Origin: Zygnema cylindricum
Lineage: Eukaryota; Streptophyta; Zygnematophyceae; Zygnematales; Zygnemataceae
Assembly (NCBI GenBank): GCA_037447655.1
Contig: JBBHKE010001474.1
Location: forward strand, 225,239-279,580
Length of the DNA: 54,342 nucleotides
Direction: 5' to 3'
Part shown: in pieces, positions 22,481-33,281 of the stretch
How the letters are laid out: every line of letters starts with the position of its first letter
Position numbering within the stretch: position 1 is the first letter of the stretch
Program-made: the position numbers and the translations under genes
Notes under the pieces: generated by a model
The model's database searches: none
Seen by the model: only the letters and a program-made list of their open reading frames with translations
What the model was told of the DNA's origin: nothing

Positions 22481-23379
22481 CTTACAAAAGTGATAAAGCC
22501 CGTTCGTAGGCCTTGATCCATATCCGTCCGATTAGTTTCCTCTTCCTCCTCCACCAATTTTTCCCATAAGGTTCCTTGATATCCTTATTCCCCCTGTTAG
22601 TACTCGCAGCCAATGCTTGAACACTCTTTCCTCCTCTTTGAATCTCAATTGTGCTTTCCCGAACCAAAATCATCCCCACAAAAGAGTCCAAATCCATCAA
22701 TGATCTGGCAAATCCTGAACCCTATTTACAATGTTTTCTAATCATCTGGGAGTTTTATCAACCAAGTATTCACCTTCTCTTTCTCGTTCTCCGTTTTCCT
22801 TACACTCTCCAACTCCATAAATAACCCGGCCAAGTCATTACAAAAGTCTAACATCTTTCCCCCTTTGTACACATATGCCAGCTTCTGGCTTCAGCTTCAG
22901 CTGATCAGCCAGCTTCTGCTGCTAAATCGTACCACTCTTGTAAATGTTGACCAGAGCCTCCCATAACTCGTTTGCCTTGTCTCCATGAAGATGAGGTGAA
23001 GCCACTACTTGAGTGAGAGGCTCGAAAATAGAATGAGTCCCCACGGTGTTGTTGAAATCCTAGATTTCGATATCATTTGCCTTGGTTTTGTGAACATCTA
23101 ATACCAGAACCGATTCAGTAGACATCAGTGTGAGTTTCTCCTTCTCCTTCTCCTTCCCTGTGTTTGAAACGATGCTTTCTCCAACATCCTCTACTACCTG
23201 CCTCCGCAGATTTTCTTGTGAATCGAGATCCTCCAAACCCTGGTGGAACTCCCAATTTTGCAGTTGGCCGACGCACACAATCCCTCACAATGCCCTATAG
23301 CCGTTTTTTAAACAATGCACCTTCATCATGGTTTCCCACTATATAAACCTTGTTACATTGAAAATGGGCACCATAGAGG
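22481..23379 (-). pseudogene. Element D gag (broken; cut by element E)
   Basis: The minus strand keeps a late-gag MILVRESTIEIQRGGKSVQALA block, the knuckle YHFCKKPRHYMVEC (22455..22500, first Cys changed to Tyr) and a PPGFGG-like N-terminal segment at 23180..23290. The gag start is separated from its primer site and LTR by the 9.2-kb element E. Several stops and frameshifts occur. Confidence 0.8.
23375..23379. repeat. Target duplication agagg of element E (left copy)
   Basis: agagg lies immediately before the E 5' LTR and again immediately after its 3' LTR (32621..32625). Joining across it restores the conserved LTR-to-gag junction of element D. Confidence 0.9.
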
Positions 23380-24541
23380 TGTTGAAAATAATGTATTTTC
23401 TAGTTTTGAATAGGAATAAGAAAAAGAGAAAGTCAGCAAAGGCAGCCTCCTTCTTGCTCCACTCTCATATCCCCATACACGTTGCAGTCAATGAAGATAG
23501 GAGAGATAGCTTCAACCATTGTTGCCTATGATGTCCAAGGAGACAAAGAATAGGCTAGATACTTAGTCTGTATCAAAAAATGGCTGTCGGCACTAGGAAT
23601 TGATCATGGTACCTAACGTCCTTCAGACTAGCCAGTAGTCGGTAGCTTTATTTTATAGTCTAAGACTAGTGCTAAATTATATAGGGTACGATGGTGATTT
23701 AAACATTGTTAACGCAATATGCTTCATTCACAGATTATGGGATAGACTATAGATGGAAATGCATAAGACCGCACCAATTCCGGACCGCACGGAATTAACG
23801 AAACAACATTTTATTTCGACAGTTAGTATTAAATGTTAGTTTTTATCGACGGCCATGGTGCGAGCCGGAATTCCGAAATGGTCGCCTTGGCGTTTTTTGG
23901 CGTGGCATGACCAGGCACCTTGTGGCAATAAAACATTGAGAAGCAAGAATTTCGGGGAGCATACGGGTGAATCCGAAATAGACAGGCGTCCACTCTGTGG
24001 TCTTACCGTACAAAGGACGTACAGAAACGACATCGAACGTAATACCTTTCTGTACGATACCGTCATGTAATCCATTCGTACCTCAATACTAAGGGACTTG
24101 AAGAGGGGTTTTTAGGACTTCTAATATTTTTGGTAGGTAGCCGCCTCTCTCCCAGAGAGCACTCTTGTATAAAAGGCTAATTTTGGCCTGCCATAACTAT
24201 TAACTCAGTTGACCATTTTCACTGATTTTTTTTGTTGCAGACTCATTGGAGTCTGGACTACACATGGATGTGGTCGGACAGGGTGTTTGCCTGGAGGATG
24301 GCTGCATTTATAATGGAAAGTCAAAGTGGGGAATGTTATCCAAAACTCATATTCTAACTTTACATTATGTGGTGGAACTAAGCACACAGAAAGTCTTTTT
24401 TCACAGGGGTGAAGTTCTATTGGGGTTTTGAGTGTCAGGGTGTCAGTAATTTGGGTTTGTATCGACTTGGAGTCGGCAATATCGAGATAAGCTTCTTTTG
24501 ATCTGCGAATTCTTTGGGGGAATGAAACCCATAGAATTTTA
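23380..24541 (+). repeat. Element E 5' LTR
   Basis: 1162 bp, TGTTGAAAATAATG...AGAATTTTA. It contains the antisense tRNA-like module (23585..23672), a GTAC cluster (24005..24085) and the TATA box TTGTATAAAAGG near 24172. It is related to solo LTR S1. Confidence 0.88.
23585..23672 (-). other. tRNA-like module in E 5' LTR (antisense)
   Basis: The minus strand has a worn D-arm (ATAAAGCTACC) and GATCAATTCC as box B. The 3' LTR copy is at about 26695..26785, with a short internal duplication. Confidence 0.4.
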
Positions 24542-24556
24542 GGTTATGGGCCCACC
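24542..24556 (+). promoter_or_regulatory. Element E primer-binding site
   Basis: GGTTATGGGCCCACC is a perfect 15-nt match to the complement of the initiator tRNA-Met anticodon arm. The gag ATG at 24546 lies inside it. Confidence 0.78.
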
Positions 24557-25735
24557 ATCTAGGGTTCATATGTTTGATGAAACTGACTTCACTTATTTGG
24601 AGTTCACGATGGAGGGATTGCTTTTCGAAAATCACTTATGGGGAATTGTTTCGAGACAAGTGAGGTGTTCGCCACCGGGCTTCGGTGGAGCTCACTATGG
24701 AGATTCATCTAACGCATCCCTAAAAACCAACAAGAGTTCAGATGCAACGGAAGGTGAAAGGAAAATCATTGTCGTGGAAGAGGGAAAAGGGAGAAGGGAA
24801 AAGGAACACCTATGGTGAAGGGAGCTAGACTCTCGGCTACGATTCCACTTGTAGGGGTTATAACTAAAACTGAAGAAAATAATAGTAAAATCTGGGAGTA
24901 TAAAAACACTAGAGCAAAACATCTCATACTTAGATAGGTGTCTAAATCCAAAACTATCACTCTTTTAAACCTAACCAAGTCTTCAAAAATCTGGGAAACA
25001 CTGATTCAGATTTATAAGAGTGAAACTATACAGAGGCAGCAATTAGTAAACTAGGAAATAGAGGCCTATGTTTATAAAGGTTGTAGTATGATAGAGTTTT
25101 GCAATGATATTGCAACATTATATGTTGAGTTTGCTAGTGCGGGATATGTAGAATCTGAGGTGAGAAAAACTAACACACTAATCTTGAAACTTCTACATGA
25201 ATACGAATACATAATTTACCGTATGCATGCAATGGATTGCTCCTCATGGACTTGGAACATTACCATGGTGATGATTCTTCTGAGGAAAAGCACTTTGGAG
25301 CTTCGTAGGGGAAGTGATAGGGTGAATGCATTGAGAGCTAGTGGTGACTGGCGGAAGCGTGATAAGTGGAACGATGGTGACTCGCGGAAGCATGATCAGA
25401 GGAAAAAACACAAAGGTAAACCCCATCGGAACTTCGTTGGAAAGAGAGGGAGAAAAAAAGATAGGAGAGCTTTGAAAAAATTAGTTTGCTTTTGTTGTAG
25501 GGAACAAGGTCATTATATGGAGGAATGCCCTTGTTTGGAAGAACTTAGAAGTTGGTATGTGAATGAGGAGGAAGAAAGGGAAGAGGAGAAAGAGGATAAA
25601 GATACTTTGGAGCTTTTTCACATCGGTAGAATGAAGAAGAGAGAAAAACACACAGAAATTCCACGAAAGCAACAATGTGATTTTGGAGGTATAAGGAAAG
25701 TAAAGAGAGAGGAGGTACTTGAGGATGTCAAATAG
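24546..25735 (+). pseudogene. Element E gag (few breaks, zinc knuckle intact)
   Basis: Reads MGPPSRVHMFDETDFTYLEF, then ENHLWGIVSRQVR, to a stop at 24818. Frame changes follow near 24820..25070, then a 215-codon stretch (25088..25735) that carries the C-terminal capsid region and a complete CX2CX4HX4C knuckle, CFCCREQGHYMEEC (about 25488..25529). It is very rich in Lys, Arg and Glu. Gag normally coats the element RNA in a virus-like particle. This copy has at least two stops plus a frame change, so it is a worn relic, but it is more open than any other gag here. Confidence 0.75.
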
Positions 25736-25756
25736 TGTAGAGTGTAGGACTTAGAA

Positions 25757-26479
25757 ATGAGAAAGTCAGATCTAGAATCCATAATTGAAAATGGGAAAAA
25801 TAAAAATAATGAGGATAATTTCATATGTATTTTGGAAACAAAAAGCTGGTCGGAAAAGGACACTTCAACGGATTCTGAGGAAAGGGGAGAATTAAATCTA
25901 AGGGAGACTCCAAAAGATAGGGGAGAAGAGGAATATTTGGTGAAAGGTTTAGGGAAGGAGAAATATTTTTGGGGAATAAAAATAGAAAATGATAGTGGAA
26001 AGAATTCCATGAGAGAGAGTGGGGAAAGTTCAAAAAATGGGAGAATTATCATGGATAAAAATATGAGTTCGGAAGATGTAGATTTTATAAGGAACTTAGT
26101 GGGGACTATAAATTTAAGGATAATTTTGGGGGGTAATGGTTTTGACCTCACTAGTGGGAGTGATGCCATCTATGAAGGTGTGCTTGTAATGGGGTTATCA
26201 TATCGGTCCGTGTTGCAGATTTGGGATGGGACAGCTAAGAGGGAATGTGCATGTTGCTCGGATGAAAAAGCGACGAGGTTGATAAAATCCTTGCTCCATG
26301 AGCTCGGATTTATGAAAAGTGGCATACGAAATATAATGTGTGACCAAGAAGATGCAATGTTTATATCGGCTCATTTAATACACTTCTTTAAACACGAGGG
26401 TATTCACTTAACGTTTTATGGAGGGAAAAGAAAGAAGAGAAAGAAAAGATGTTTTTGGTTGAAATTTAAAGTAGACTAG
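25757..26479 (+). pseudogene. Element E fused remnant ORF (RT end plus RNase H pieces), 240 codons open
   Basis: One open frame of 240 codons made from joined scraps of pol. LGKEKYFWGIKIEND matches the end of copia RT (LGEAKYILGIQIER type). GGNGFDLTSGSDAIYEG matches the start of RNase H (SDASYGD type). CDQEDAMFISAHLIHFFKHEGIHLTF matches its end. The catalytic cores are missing. It ends with KRKKRKKR just before the purine tract (26480..26492). The frame may be open by chance or from former selection on a short product; neither can be shown here. Confidence 0.65.
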
Positions 26480-26492
26480 AAAATAATGGGAG

Positions 26493-26882
26493 TGTTGAAA
26501 ATCATGTATTTTCTAAGTCTGAATAGGAAAAAGAAAAAGAAAAGGTCAACAAAGGCAGCCTCCTTCTCGCTCCACTCTCTTGTCCCTATACTTGTTGCAG
26601 TCACTTAAGATAGGAGAGAGAGCTAGAACCATGGCTGCCTATGCTGTCAAAGAAGACAGAGAATAGGCTAGATACTTAGCCTATATCAAAAAGTGGTTGT
26701 TGGCACCGAAAATAATCCTTGTACCTAACGTCCGCATTAATCCTGGTACCTATTGTCCGTTAGACTAACCGGTAGCCGGTAGCTTTATCCTATAGTCTAG
26801 GACTAGTGCTAGATTATATAGGGTACGATAGTTATTTAAAAAATTTCGACGCAATATGCTTCATTTAACAGATTACGGGACA
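26493..26882 (+). repeat. Element E 3' LTR, left part
   Basis: TGTTGAAAATCATG start, matching the E 5' LTR up to cagattacggga, where element F enters. Continues at 31853. Confidence 0.88.
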
Positions 26883-27130
26883 TGCAATTTTGTGTTCTCT
26901 ATTAACCCACAGAATGAGCAGTCTATGTAAAGCCTTTAGGACAATATTTGACCCTTTCACTTTCCCACTCAATAAGTGTCACCCACGCACAAAAATATTC
27001 TGACCACCCCCACCCTTGTGAGGAGAAGACTCCCTTGAGTCAAACGCAAAAAGAATAAATGACTTTGCCCCCCTGAGCAGTAAATTATGGCTGGCCAAAA
27101 ATGGCCTATAAATACAAAAGGAGAGAGACG
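26883..27130 (-). repeat. Element F 3' LTR remnant
   Basis: Matches the last ~250 bp (in sense) of the F 5' LTR, from TATA-containing ataaatacaaaagg to the LTR end, then jumps to RT sequence at 27131. A deletion removed the rest of the LTR, the purine tract and RNase H. Confidence 0.82.
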
Positions 27131-29799
27131 TGTATAATTCATAAAGTAAATTAAACTGCCTACAATTTGCCTATAAGGAATTCCTTCGATAAACCTTTTT
27201 TCTTCCTCATCCATCTTATCATTAAAAATCAATATCCCATCCTCTTCACTCCCCTCCGATACTTTCTTTAGATCCATGGGAGTGGTACACCCATTTGCTT
27301 TCTCCATCTGAAAATTTTCTAGCGTATTACCGATGGCTTGTTTTTGAGTGAGTATTATAATTATTTTCCCTCTATCCTTCTCCATTTAAATCCCCAAAAT
27401 GTATTTTGCTTCGCCGAGATCTTTCATGTCAAACCGACATCTCAGATCCTGTTTGAGTTTGTTAATTTTATCTAAAAACTAGCTTAACACCAACAAATCA
27501 TCAACATAAATAACAATAAATATCACTCCATTTTCATCCTCAAATATATATATATATGGAGTGATCTGAACTTATTCTAATGTGTCCCAAACCTGTCAAA
27601 AATTCATCCAATTATATGTTCCATTGCCGCAGGGCTTGCTTAAGGCCATAAAGTGATTTTATTAGTTTGCACACTTTGCTTTTTTCTCCACTTTCCACGA
27701 ATCCTTCCGGTTGCCTCATGTAGATTTCTTCTTCCAACTCTCCGTGTAAGAAGGCGGTCTTAATATCTATCTGGTGTATTTCCATATCCTCTGCTACAGC
27801 TAAACTTAAGAGGATTCTGATAGAAGGGAATCTGACTACAAGTGCAAAGGTTTCTTCATAGTCTATTCCTTGTTTTTGAGTATAACCTTTAGCAACCAAC
27901 CTAGCCTTACATCTTTCAATGGTATTATCTGGGTTTAGTTTAAGCTTCAAAACCCACTTACATCCAATCAGTTTTCTGTCCGGTGGACAATCTACCAACT
28001 CCCATGTATTGGCTTCCATGATAGGGGGCATTTGTTCATTGATGGCAGTGATCCACCGGTTGCTTTCTAGGGTATTTATGGCCTCTAAGTATGTTTGAGG
28101 TTCTTCTGGGTGAGACATCTTTGTGAGTTTGTTATTTACATGTCTTTCTTGAAGCCATTTACTACCTATTTTTCCTCCTTCAAAATCTGACGCCGACATG
28201 GAAGGCATCTTTGGATTTCGTTTAGGAAGATTTTCATCTCCCCTATCTTCCAATTCCGTTGTTTGATCAAGTTCCTCGTCCAATTCCACTTCGTATTGTG
28301 GTGTTACCTGGGATGTTGTCTTTTCATTTTTCTCCTTTGGCACATCTGCAGATTTTTCCTTCTCCCCGTCTTCCTTCTCTTCATTTCCCAAGTCAAAGTC
28401 AGAATACTGACCCGATTCAAATCTGATTTTGACTTCTTTGTTATATTTGAATGGATCAATAGACTTTACTTCATTCATCACCACTATATGTTTTACCAAA
28501 ATGAAATCTCTCTTTTTCAAGTCATATATTCGATATCCTTTTGTGCTCTCATCACATCTTACAAGATATTTTGGTTTCCCTCTTCCCTCTAACTTCCATT
28601 TAGTCTTATCAGAATCCAAACTATAGACTTGACTTCTGAACACTCTCAAACTAGACAAATCTGGTTTTCTTCCCGTCCACCTTCCATACTGAGTTTTCTC
28701 TTTATTTGCCGAAGTTAGCACTCTATTTTTGATAAAGTTAGCATAGTTCATAGACTCAACCCAAAACTGCAATCCTATTTTTTTATCAGTTAGCATACTT
28801 TTGGATATATCTCTAATGTTCTATTCACTCTTTGTGCTACTCCATTTTGTTCCAAATTATAAAGAACTGTTTTCTCATGATGGATTCCTTCTTCTTTAAG
28901 AAATTCTTCAAATTCCTTTGAGGTGTATTCTTTCCCATTATCACTTCTTATCTTTTTTATTGAGGTTTCATGTATTTTTTCACTCCATACTTTGTATTCT
29001 TTGAAACATCTTAGTACCTCTGACTTATGTCGAAGAAAATATACCTTAGTGTATCTAGACCAATCATCTAATATTGTTAGCATCTATATTTTCCCCCCAT
29101 GTGAAACATACCTAGTTGGTCCCCAAACATCAGTGTGAACTAGATCTAATAATTTCTTTCTTCTAAATGTGGATGCCTTTGGAAATGGAAGTCTATGAAT
29201 CTTCCCTTGGGCACATCCACTACAATCATCTGAGGTCTCATCATCTCCAAACTGAATTCCATCCACTATTCCCTTTTTCTTCATTTTCTTTAATCTATCT
29301 AGATTCACATGCCCTAACCTCTTGTGCCAAAGCATCATATCAGTTCCACACGAGTAGAGAACACCTTTTTCATTGCAAAGTACAATTCTAAACATTCTTT
29401 CACTACCCTTTTCAGCTATGAAATAAACCTCATTATCAAAGCTAGCTGCGAAGATTCTTTTCTTAGTTCCGGTTTCGAACTCTTTTTCATCTAGAATAGT
29501 TGTAGAGACTAGATTCTTGCTAAGCTGTGGAATGTAAAGAACACCTGAGAGTGTTACAGCTGAAGCCTTTCCATCAACTAGAAATTTTAATTCAACCGAT
29601 CCAACAAGGTTTGTGGTTTCTACTGTACCATCTCTATAGTCTATCTAAACTGTTAGAATTTTTCTTAATTTAGTAAACCACCTTTTATCCTTGCACATAT
29701 GCATTAAGGCCCCTAAGTCTATGATCCACCCATCCTCTGGTGGATCCCTCTTACCTCCGAAGAGACACTTTTGTCTCCGTAGAATCTCTGCATGCTTCT
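27131..29799 (-). pseudogene. Element F pol: protease, integrase, reverse transcriptase (decayed, with a 394-codon open segment)
   Basis: Minus strand. Protease DLGAL (worn DSGAS) near 29717. Integrase 29084..29395 has WHKRLGHVN, CSGCAQGK and HTDVWGP. 28790..29083 has SDNGKEY, but the third-residue motif reads NGVAQRVN (Glu to Gln). The longest retro-derived open stretch of the window (27612..28796, 394 codons) covers the integrase C-terminus, the linker and the first half of RVT_2 ([30 protein letters not shown]). A stop follows. YVDDLL is kept near 27500. No RNase H. Not functional. Confidence 0.88.
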
Positions 29800-30938
29800 C
29801 AATGGTTTTTGGTTTAAGAAGAAGCTCCTCAAGCTCCTTTTCCGGTTCGATTACGTCATCTTCTTCCTCGTCATGAACTTGAGTCACAAAAGCCTTTTTC
29901 TTTCCTCCATATTTTGAGGAACCTTGTCCATCTTTCAGTCAGAGATCCGCAAGCTTGACATAATCTGCCATATAATGTCCCGGTTGCTTGCAGAAGTGGC
30001 ATAATCCACCTCGAGGAGCTCCTCTCCCCTGTCGATCAAATTTGCCACCTCCTTGTCTTTTTCCTCCAAAGTTTCGATAGGAATCCTTTCACTTTTCCTC
30101 ATCACACTTCCGCCAATCAGATCCTGCAGCCAATGCTTGAACACTCGGACTTCCTCTCCAAAGTTCTATGGTACTCTCTTTCACTAAAATCATCCCCACT
30201 GTATCATCCCAATTCCAATTGGTATCCCCTTGATATTGCAACCGATTACTGATATTCTCATACTCTTCAAGTATTTTCATTATCAGTGTATTAACTCTCT
30301 GTCTCTCAGACCATGAGCTACCTGCGCTCTCTAGTTCTCCATGAGTTACTTCCACTCTTTAGTTCTCCAAAATTTGCTCCTAAGTCATTACAATAATCAT
30401 TCATACTTCCCCCGTTATACGTATAAGCTGAAATCTTATTTTTTGCCAGCTGTTGATAATGCAATGACCCACTCTTATATTTGTTTACTAGAGATACCCA
30501 AATCTGAGAAGAAGATCTAACATGCATAAGGGGAAAGGCAATACCCTTCACTACACTTTTGAGAATTAAGAGCTAGCCACCTTGTCTTAATAGTTCTAAT
30601 TTTTATATTATGATCGTTCGGTCTAACTCCCTATCACCATTGTTGGTGATGTTGCTGCATGTATCGTCCTTGACAATGGAGTCTTTTGAGAAGCAACTCC
30701 TCCCATTTATCCTTCCATGATTATTTCCTCCCCTTCCTCGTCTTCGTGATGGTGGCTGATGTTTTAACAGTTGTTGTGACGGTAGTGCCAGAAAAACGTG
30801 TTCCTCCAAACCAAGGTGGAGGTGGGCAACAAATTTGCTCAAACAATATGCCCCATAGGTGCTTCTCAAATGTTTCTCCCTCCATCATCATTTCCCAATA
30901 AAGAAAGTATGATCTATTAAATATGGGCACCCTAGAGG
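29800..30938 (-). pseudogene. Element F gag (broken)
   Basis: Minus strand from the primer-site region: GSPSRVPIFNRSYFLYWEMMMEGETFEKHLWGIL, proline-rich PPPPWFGG, SLVNKYKSGSLHYQQLAKNKISAYTYNGGSMNDYCND, VKESTIELWRG, then the knuckle CHFCKQPGHYMADY (about 29965..30005, last Cys changed to Tyr). The start codon region reads TTG. Stops and shifts occur near 30550, 30320 and 29935. A close relative of element C gag. Confidence 0.85.
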
Positions 30939-30953
30939 GTGAGCCCAAAAGCT
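30939..30953 (-). promoter_or_regulatory. Element F primer-binding site (eroded)
   Basis: Minus strand GCTTTTGGGCTCACC has several changes from GGTTATGGGCCCACC but lies in the same place beside the LTR. The gag ATG is lost. Confidence 0.55.
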
Positions 30954-31852
30954 GGAATTTTGTGGTCTCCATTAACCCACACATTGAGCAGCCCATTATA
31001 AAGCCTCTAGGATAATATTTGACCCTTTCACTTTTCAACTAAATAAGTGCCACCCAGGCAAAAAAAAAAATTACCACTCTCATCCGTGTGAGAAAAATAT
31101 TCCTTTGAGTCAAACGCAAAAAGAATCACTGAATTCGCTCCCTTGAGCAGTAAGTTATGGCTGGCCAAAGAAGGCATAAATACAAAAGGTCACCTGGAGA
31201 GAGGCGCCTCAAACACGCTAAGTCCCTAAACTCCTACTCACAACTAGTTACTACTCTACCCTCGGCCAATCAAAGGGTGTATAGTGCAAGAAATTATAGT
31301 GGCCAATTGTACTTCTTGTACGGCCATTGTACGACATGGCCTTCTAGTTGACACTTGTCAACATGGGTGCCATCGTTCCTCCTCCTATCTTTTCCAGCGT
31401 CCAATGATATAGCGCCACGTGGCATATTGCACCGCTATGTTCGAAAGCCGCCAAAGATACATTCGGGTTTGGCGGGGGCGACGACGCTCGCCCGATCATG
31501 TACTTTACACGGTTAGATTCGCATTCGCGAGCGTCGTTTGACTATAGATGTCGTTTCCTCAATTTTGGTCTGATTTAATGAGTGACGTTTTGCATAACAC
31601 TTTAAAAACATATCAAATTGATTGCGTGTATCGTTTCGTTAACAACATAATTTTTATGGCGTACGTTTATGAAGTACTTCGCAGACCTGGGTTCAAATCT
31701 GGTTTGAGGCAACCTTTTGGCAATCTATCAATCTGTTTGCCTGTCTGCTTGATTCTTTATGACTATGGCGGCAGCCAAGGTGACTCTCTCTCTCTCTCTC
31801 TTCACTCTAGAGTCTAAATTAAGAAGTGAGTATTAACTACTTTTTTTCAACA
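30954..31852 (-). repeat. Element F 5' LTR
   Basis: 899 bp. In sense TGTTGAAAAAAAGTAG with a GA repeat (31781..31800 on the other strand), as in element C. It includes a perfect box B-like GGGTTCAAATC (31689..31699), GCCACGTGGC (about 31414), GTAC repeats (31305..31335) and the TATA region ATAAATAC near 31170. Confidence 0.88.
31682..31705 (+). other. T-arm-like half of the tRNA-like module in F LTR (antisense)
   Basis: CAGACCTGGGTTCAAATCTGG has a strong box B/T-arm match. The D-arm half is not clear in this copy. Confidence 0.4.
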
Positions 31853-32620
31853 AGACGGATTGTACATGGAAATGAATTAGACCGCACAAATTCTGGACCG
31901 CACGAAATTAACGAAACGACATTTTATTTCAACTATAAGTATTAAATGTCAGTTTGTATCGACAGTCGTGGTGCGAGGCATAATTTTTGAATGGCCACCT
32001 TGGCGTTTTCTGGCGTGGATGGACGTGGCACCACGTGGCAAGATAATATTGAGAAGCGGGAATCCCAGAGAGCATACAGACGAATCCGAATGAGACATGC
32101 GTCCACTCAGTGGTCTTGCTATACACAGGCAAGGTACGGTCATGTGATTGGTATATACCTCAATACTAAGGGACTAAGAGAGTGGTTTTTAGGACTTAGA
32201 ATTTTTTTGGTTGGTAGCCACCTCTCTCACAGAGAGCACTCTTGTATAAAAAGGCTAACTTTGGCCAGCCATTACTATTAACTCAGTTGACCATTTTCAG
32301 TGATTCTTTTTGCTGCGAACTCAAAGGATTCTACGCTACATAAGGGTGTATTCGGTAGACGTGTTTGTTTGCCAGGGTGGCTGCATTTATAAGGGAAAGT
32401 CAAAGTGAGGAATGTTATCTAAAACTTATATTCTAACATTGCATTCTTTGGTGGAACTTAGCACACAGAAAGTCTTATTTCAAAAAGGTTAAGATGTATT
32501 GCAGTTCTCACTATCGGGGTGTTAGTCATTTAGGTTTGTATCAACTTGGAGTCGGCACTATCTAGATAAGCTTCTTTTGATCTTCGAATTCTTTGGGGGA
32601 ATGGAACCCATAGAATTTGT
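31853..32620 (+). repeat. Element E 3' LTR, right part
   Basis: Continues the E LTR from the point where F entered (acatggaaatg...), through CCACGTGGC (about 32033), the TATA box near 32243 and the end cccatagaatttgt, followed by the agagg duplication. Confidence 0.88.
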
Positions 32621-32624
32621 AGAG

Positions 32625-32639
32625 GGTGGGCCCTTAACC
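32625..32639 (-). promoter_or_regulatory. Element D primer-binding site
   Basis: Minus strand GGTTAAGGGCCCACC has one change, which also destroys the gag ATG. It lies next to the D LTR and was separated from the rest of D gag by element E. Confidence 0.65.
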
Positions 32640-33281
32640 TGTAATTATGTGACCTCCATTGGTCCACACAATGTCTGACTTATATGAAGCCTCTAGGATA
32701 ATATTTGCACTTTTGACTTTGGCAATGAATAAGTGCCACCCTAGGACGTAAAAACTCTGACCAACTACACCCCTGTGTAGCCTGGACTCTTCGAGTTCAC
32801 TGTCCAACCATATCTCGCCACAAAGTCGCCCCACATTGGCTTGCAAACGCCAAATGTCACTGAATTTCACTCTTTGCAGCCGTCGATCTCGAATGACATT
32901 TGATTTTGTCCGTTGAAATTAAATGAGTTCGATAGAACACTATTTCGTGTCGTAGTGTACGTTTCATGTTCATTTAGTTTTGTACATGTCCTTGCGTCAC
33001 TATTTAAATATTTATCTCATATAATGTATGTAACGCTACTCAAAATCTATTGGATAAGGCGAACGGCTATGCCGTACGATAATTATCCGGGAGGTCACAG
33101 GATTAATTCCAACTCTTGGCATGGCTATCTTTTGCAGGGGATTTGTCTTCTGCTTGTCTTCTTATCTGCCTAAGACAGCAATGGTTGTTTGCCAATTCTC
33201 AGTGACTACGACAAGTATGAGAACTGTAGAATAACCATAGACTAACAAAAGAGATAGAATATAAAATACCCATTTTCAACA
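32640..33281 (-). repeat. Element D 5' LTR
   Basis: 642 bp, in sense TGTTGAAAATGGGTATTTTATATTC, shorter than the other LTRs. It contains an antisense tRNA-like module (33047..33115) but a poor GTAC cluster. The right flank aactt joins element G. Confidence 0.82.
33047..33115 (+). other. tRNA-like module in D LTR (antisense)
   Basis: TATTGGATAAGGCGAACGGC closely resembles a tRNA-Arg D-arm. AGGATTAATTCC stands in for box B. Confidence 0.5.

Larger units (their letters stand above)
26883..31852 (-). mobile_element. Element F: Ty1/copia retrotransposon, minus strand, inside the E 3' LTR
   Basis: Minus-strand 5' LTR 30954..31852 (TGTTGAAAAAAAGTAG start, close to element C), primer site, gag, protease, integrase and reverse transcriptase. 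RNase H and most of the 3' LTR are deleted, leaving only the LTR's terminal ~248 bp (26883..27130). It splits the E 3' LTR cleanly. The flanks (ggaca and agacg) match at 3 of 5 positions, an eroded target duplication at best. Confidence 0.88.
23380..32620 (+). mobile_element. Element E: non-autonomous copia derivative, plus strand, hosting element F
   Basis: Both ends are present: 5' LTR 23380..24541 and a 3' LTR split into 26493..26882 and 31853..32620 by element F. A perfect agagg duplication flanks it. Without F it is about 4.3 kb. The internal region is only about 1.95 kb: gag plus short remnants of the integrase/RT linker and RNase H. Protease, integrase core and RT catalytic domains are missing. 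The first ~145 bp of the two LTRs differ by roughly 14% by eye, so E is old. Confidence 0.88.
18556..33281 (-). mobile_element. Element D: Ty1/copia retrotransposon, minus strand, 3' end lost, hosting S3 and element E
   Basis: Minus-strand order: 5' LTR 32640..33281, primer site, gag (split by E at 23379/32621), protease, integrase (split by S3), reverse transcriptase and RNase H. It ends at 18556 against the B LTR, and the RNase H end and 3' LTR are missing. The right edge cuts element G. Confidence 0.85.

Noticed and set aside
27612-28796. 394-codon open frame as a cellular gene
   Set aside because: It reads as copia integrase C-terminus, linker and RVT_2, with matching LTRs and gag around it.
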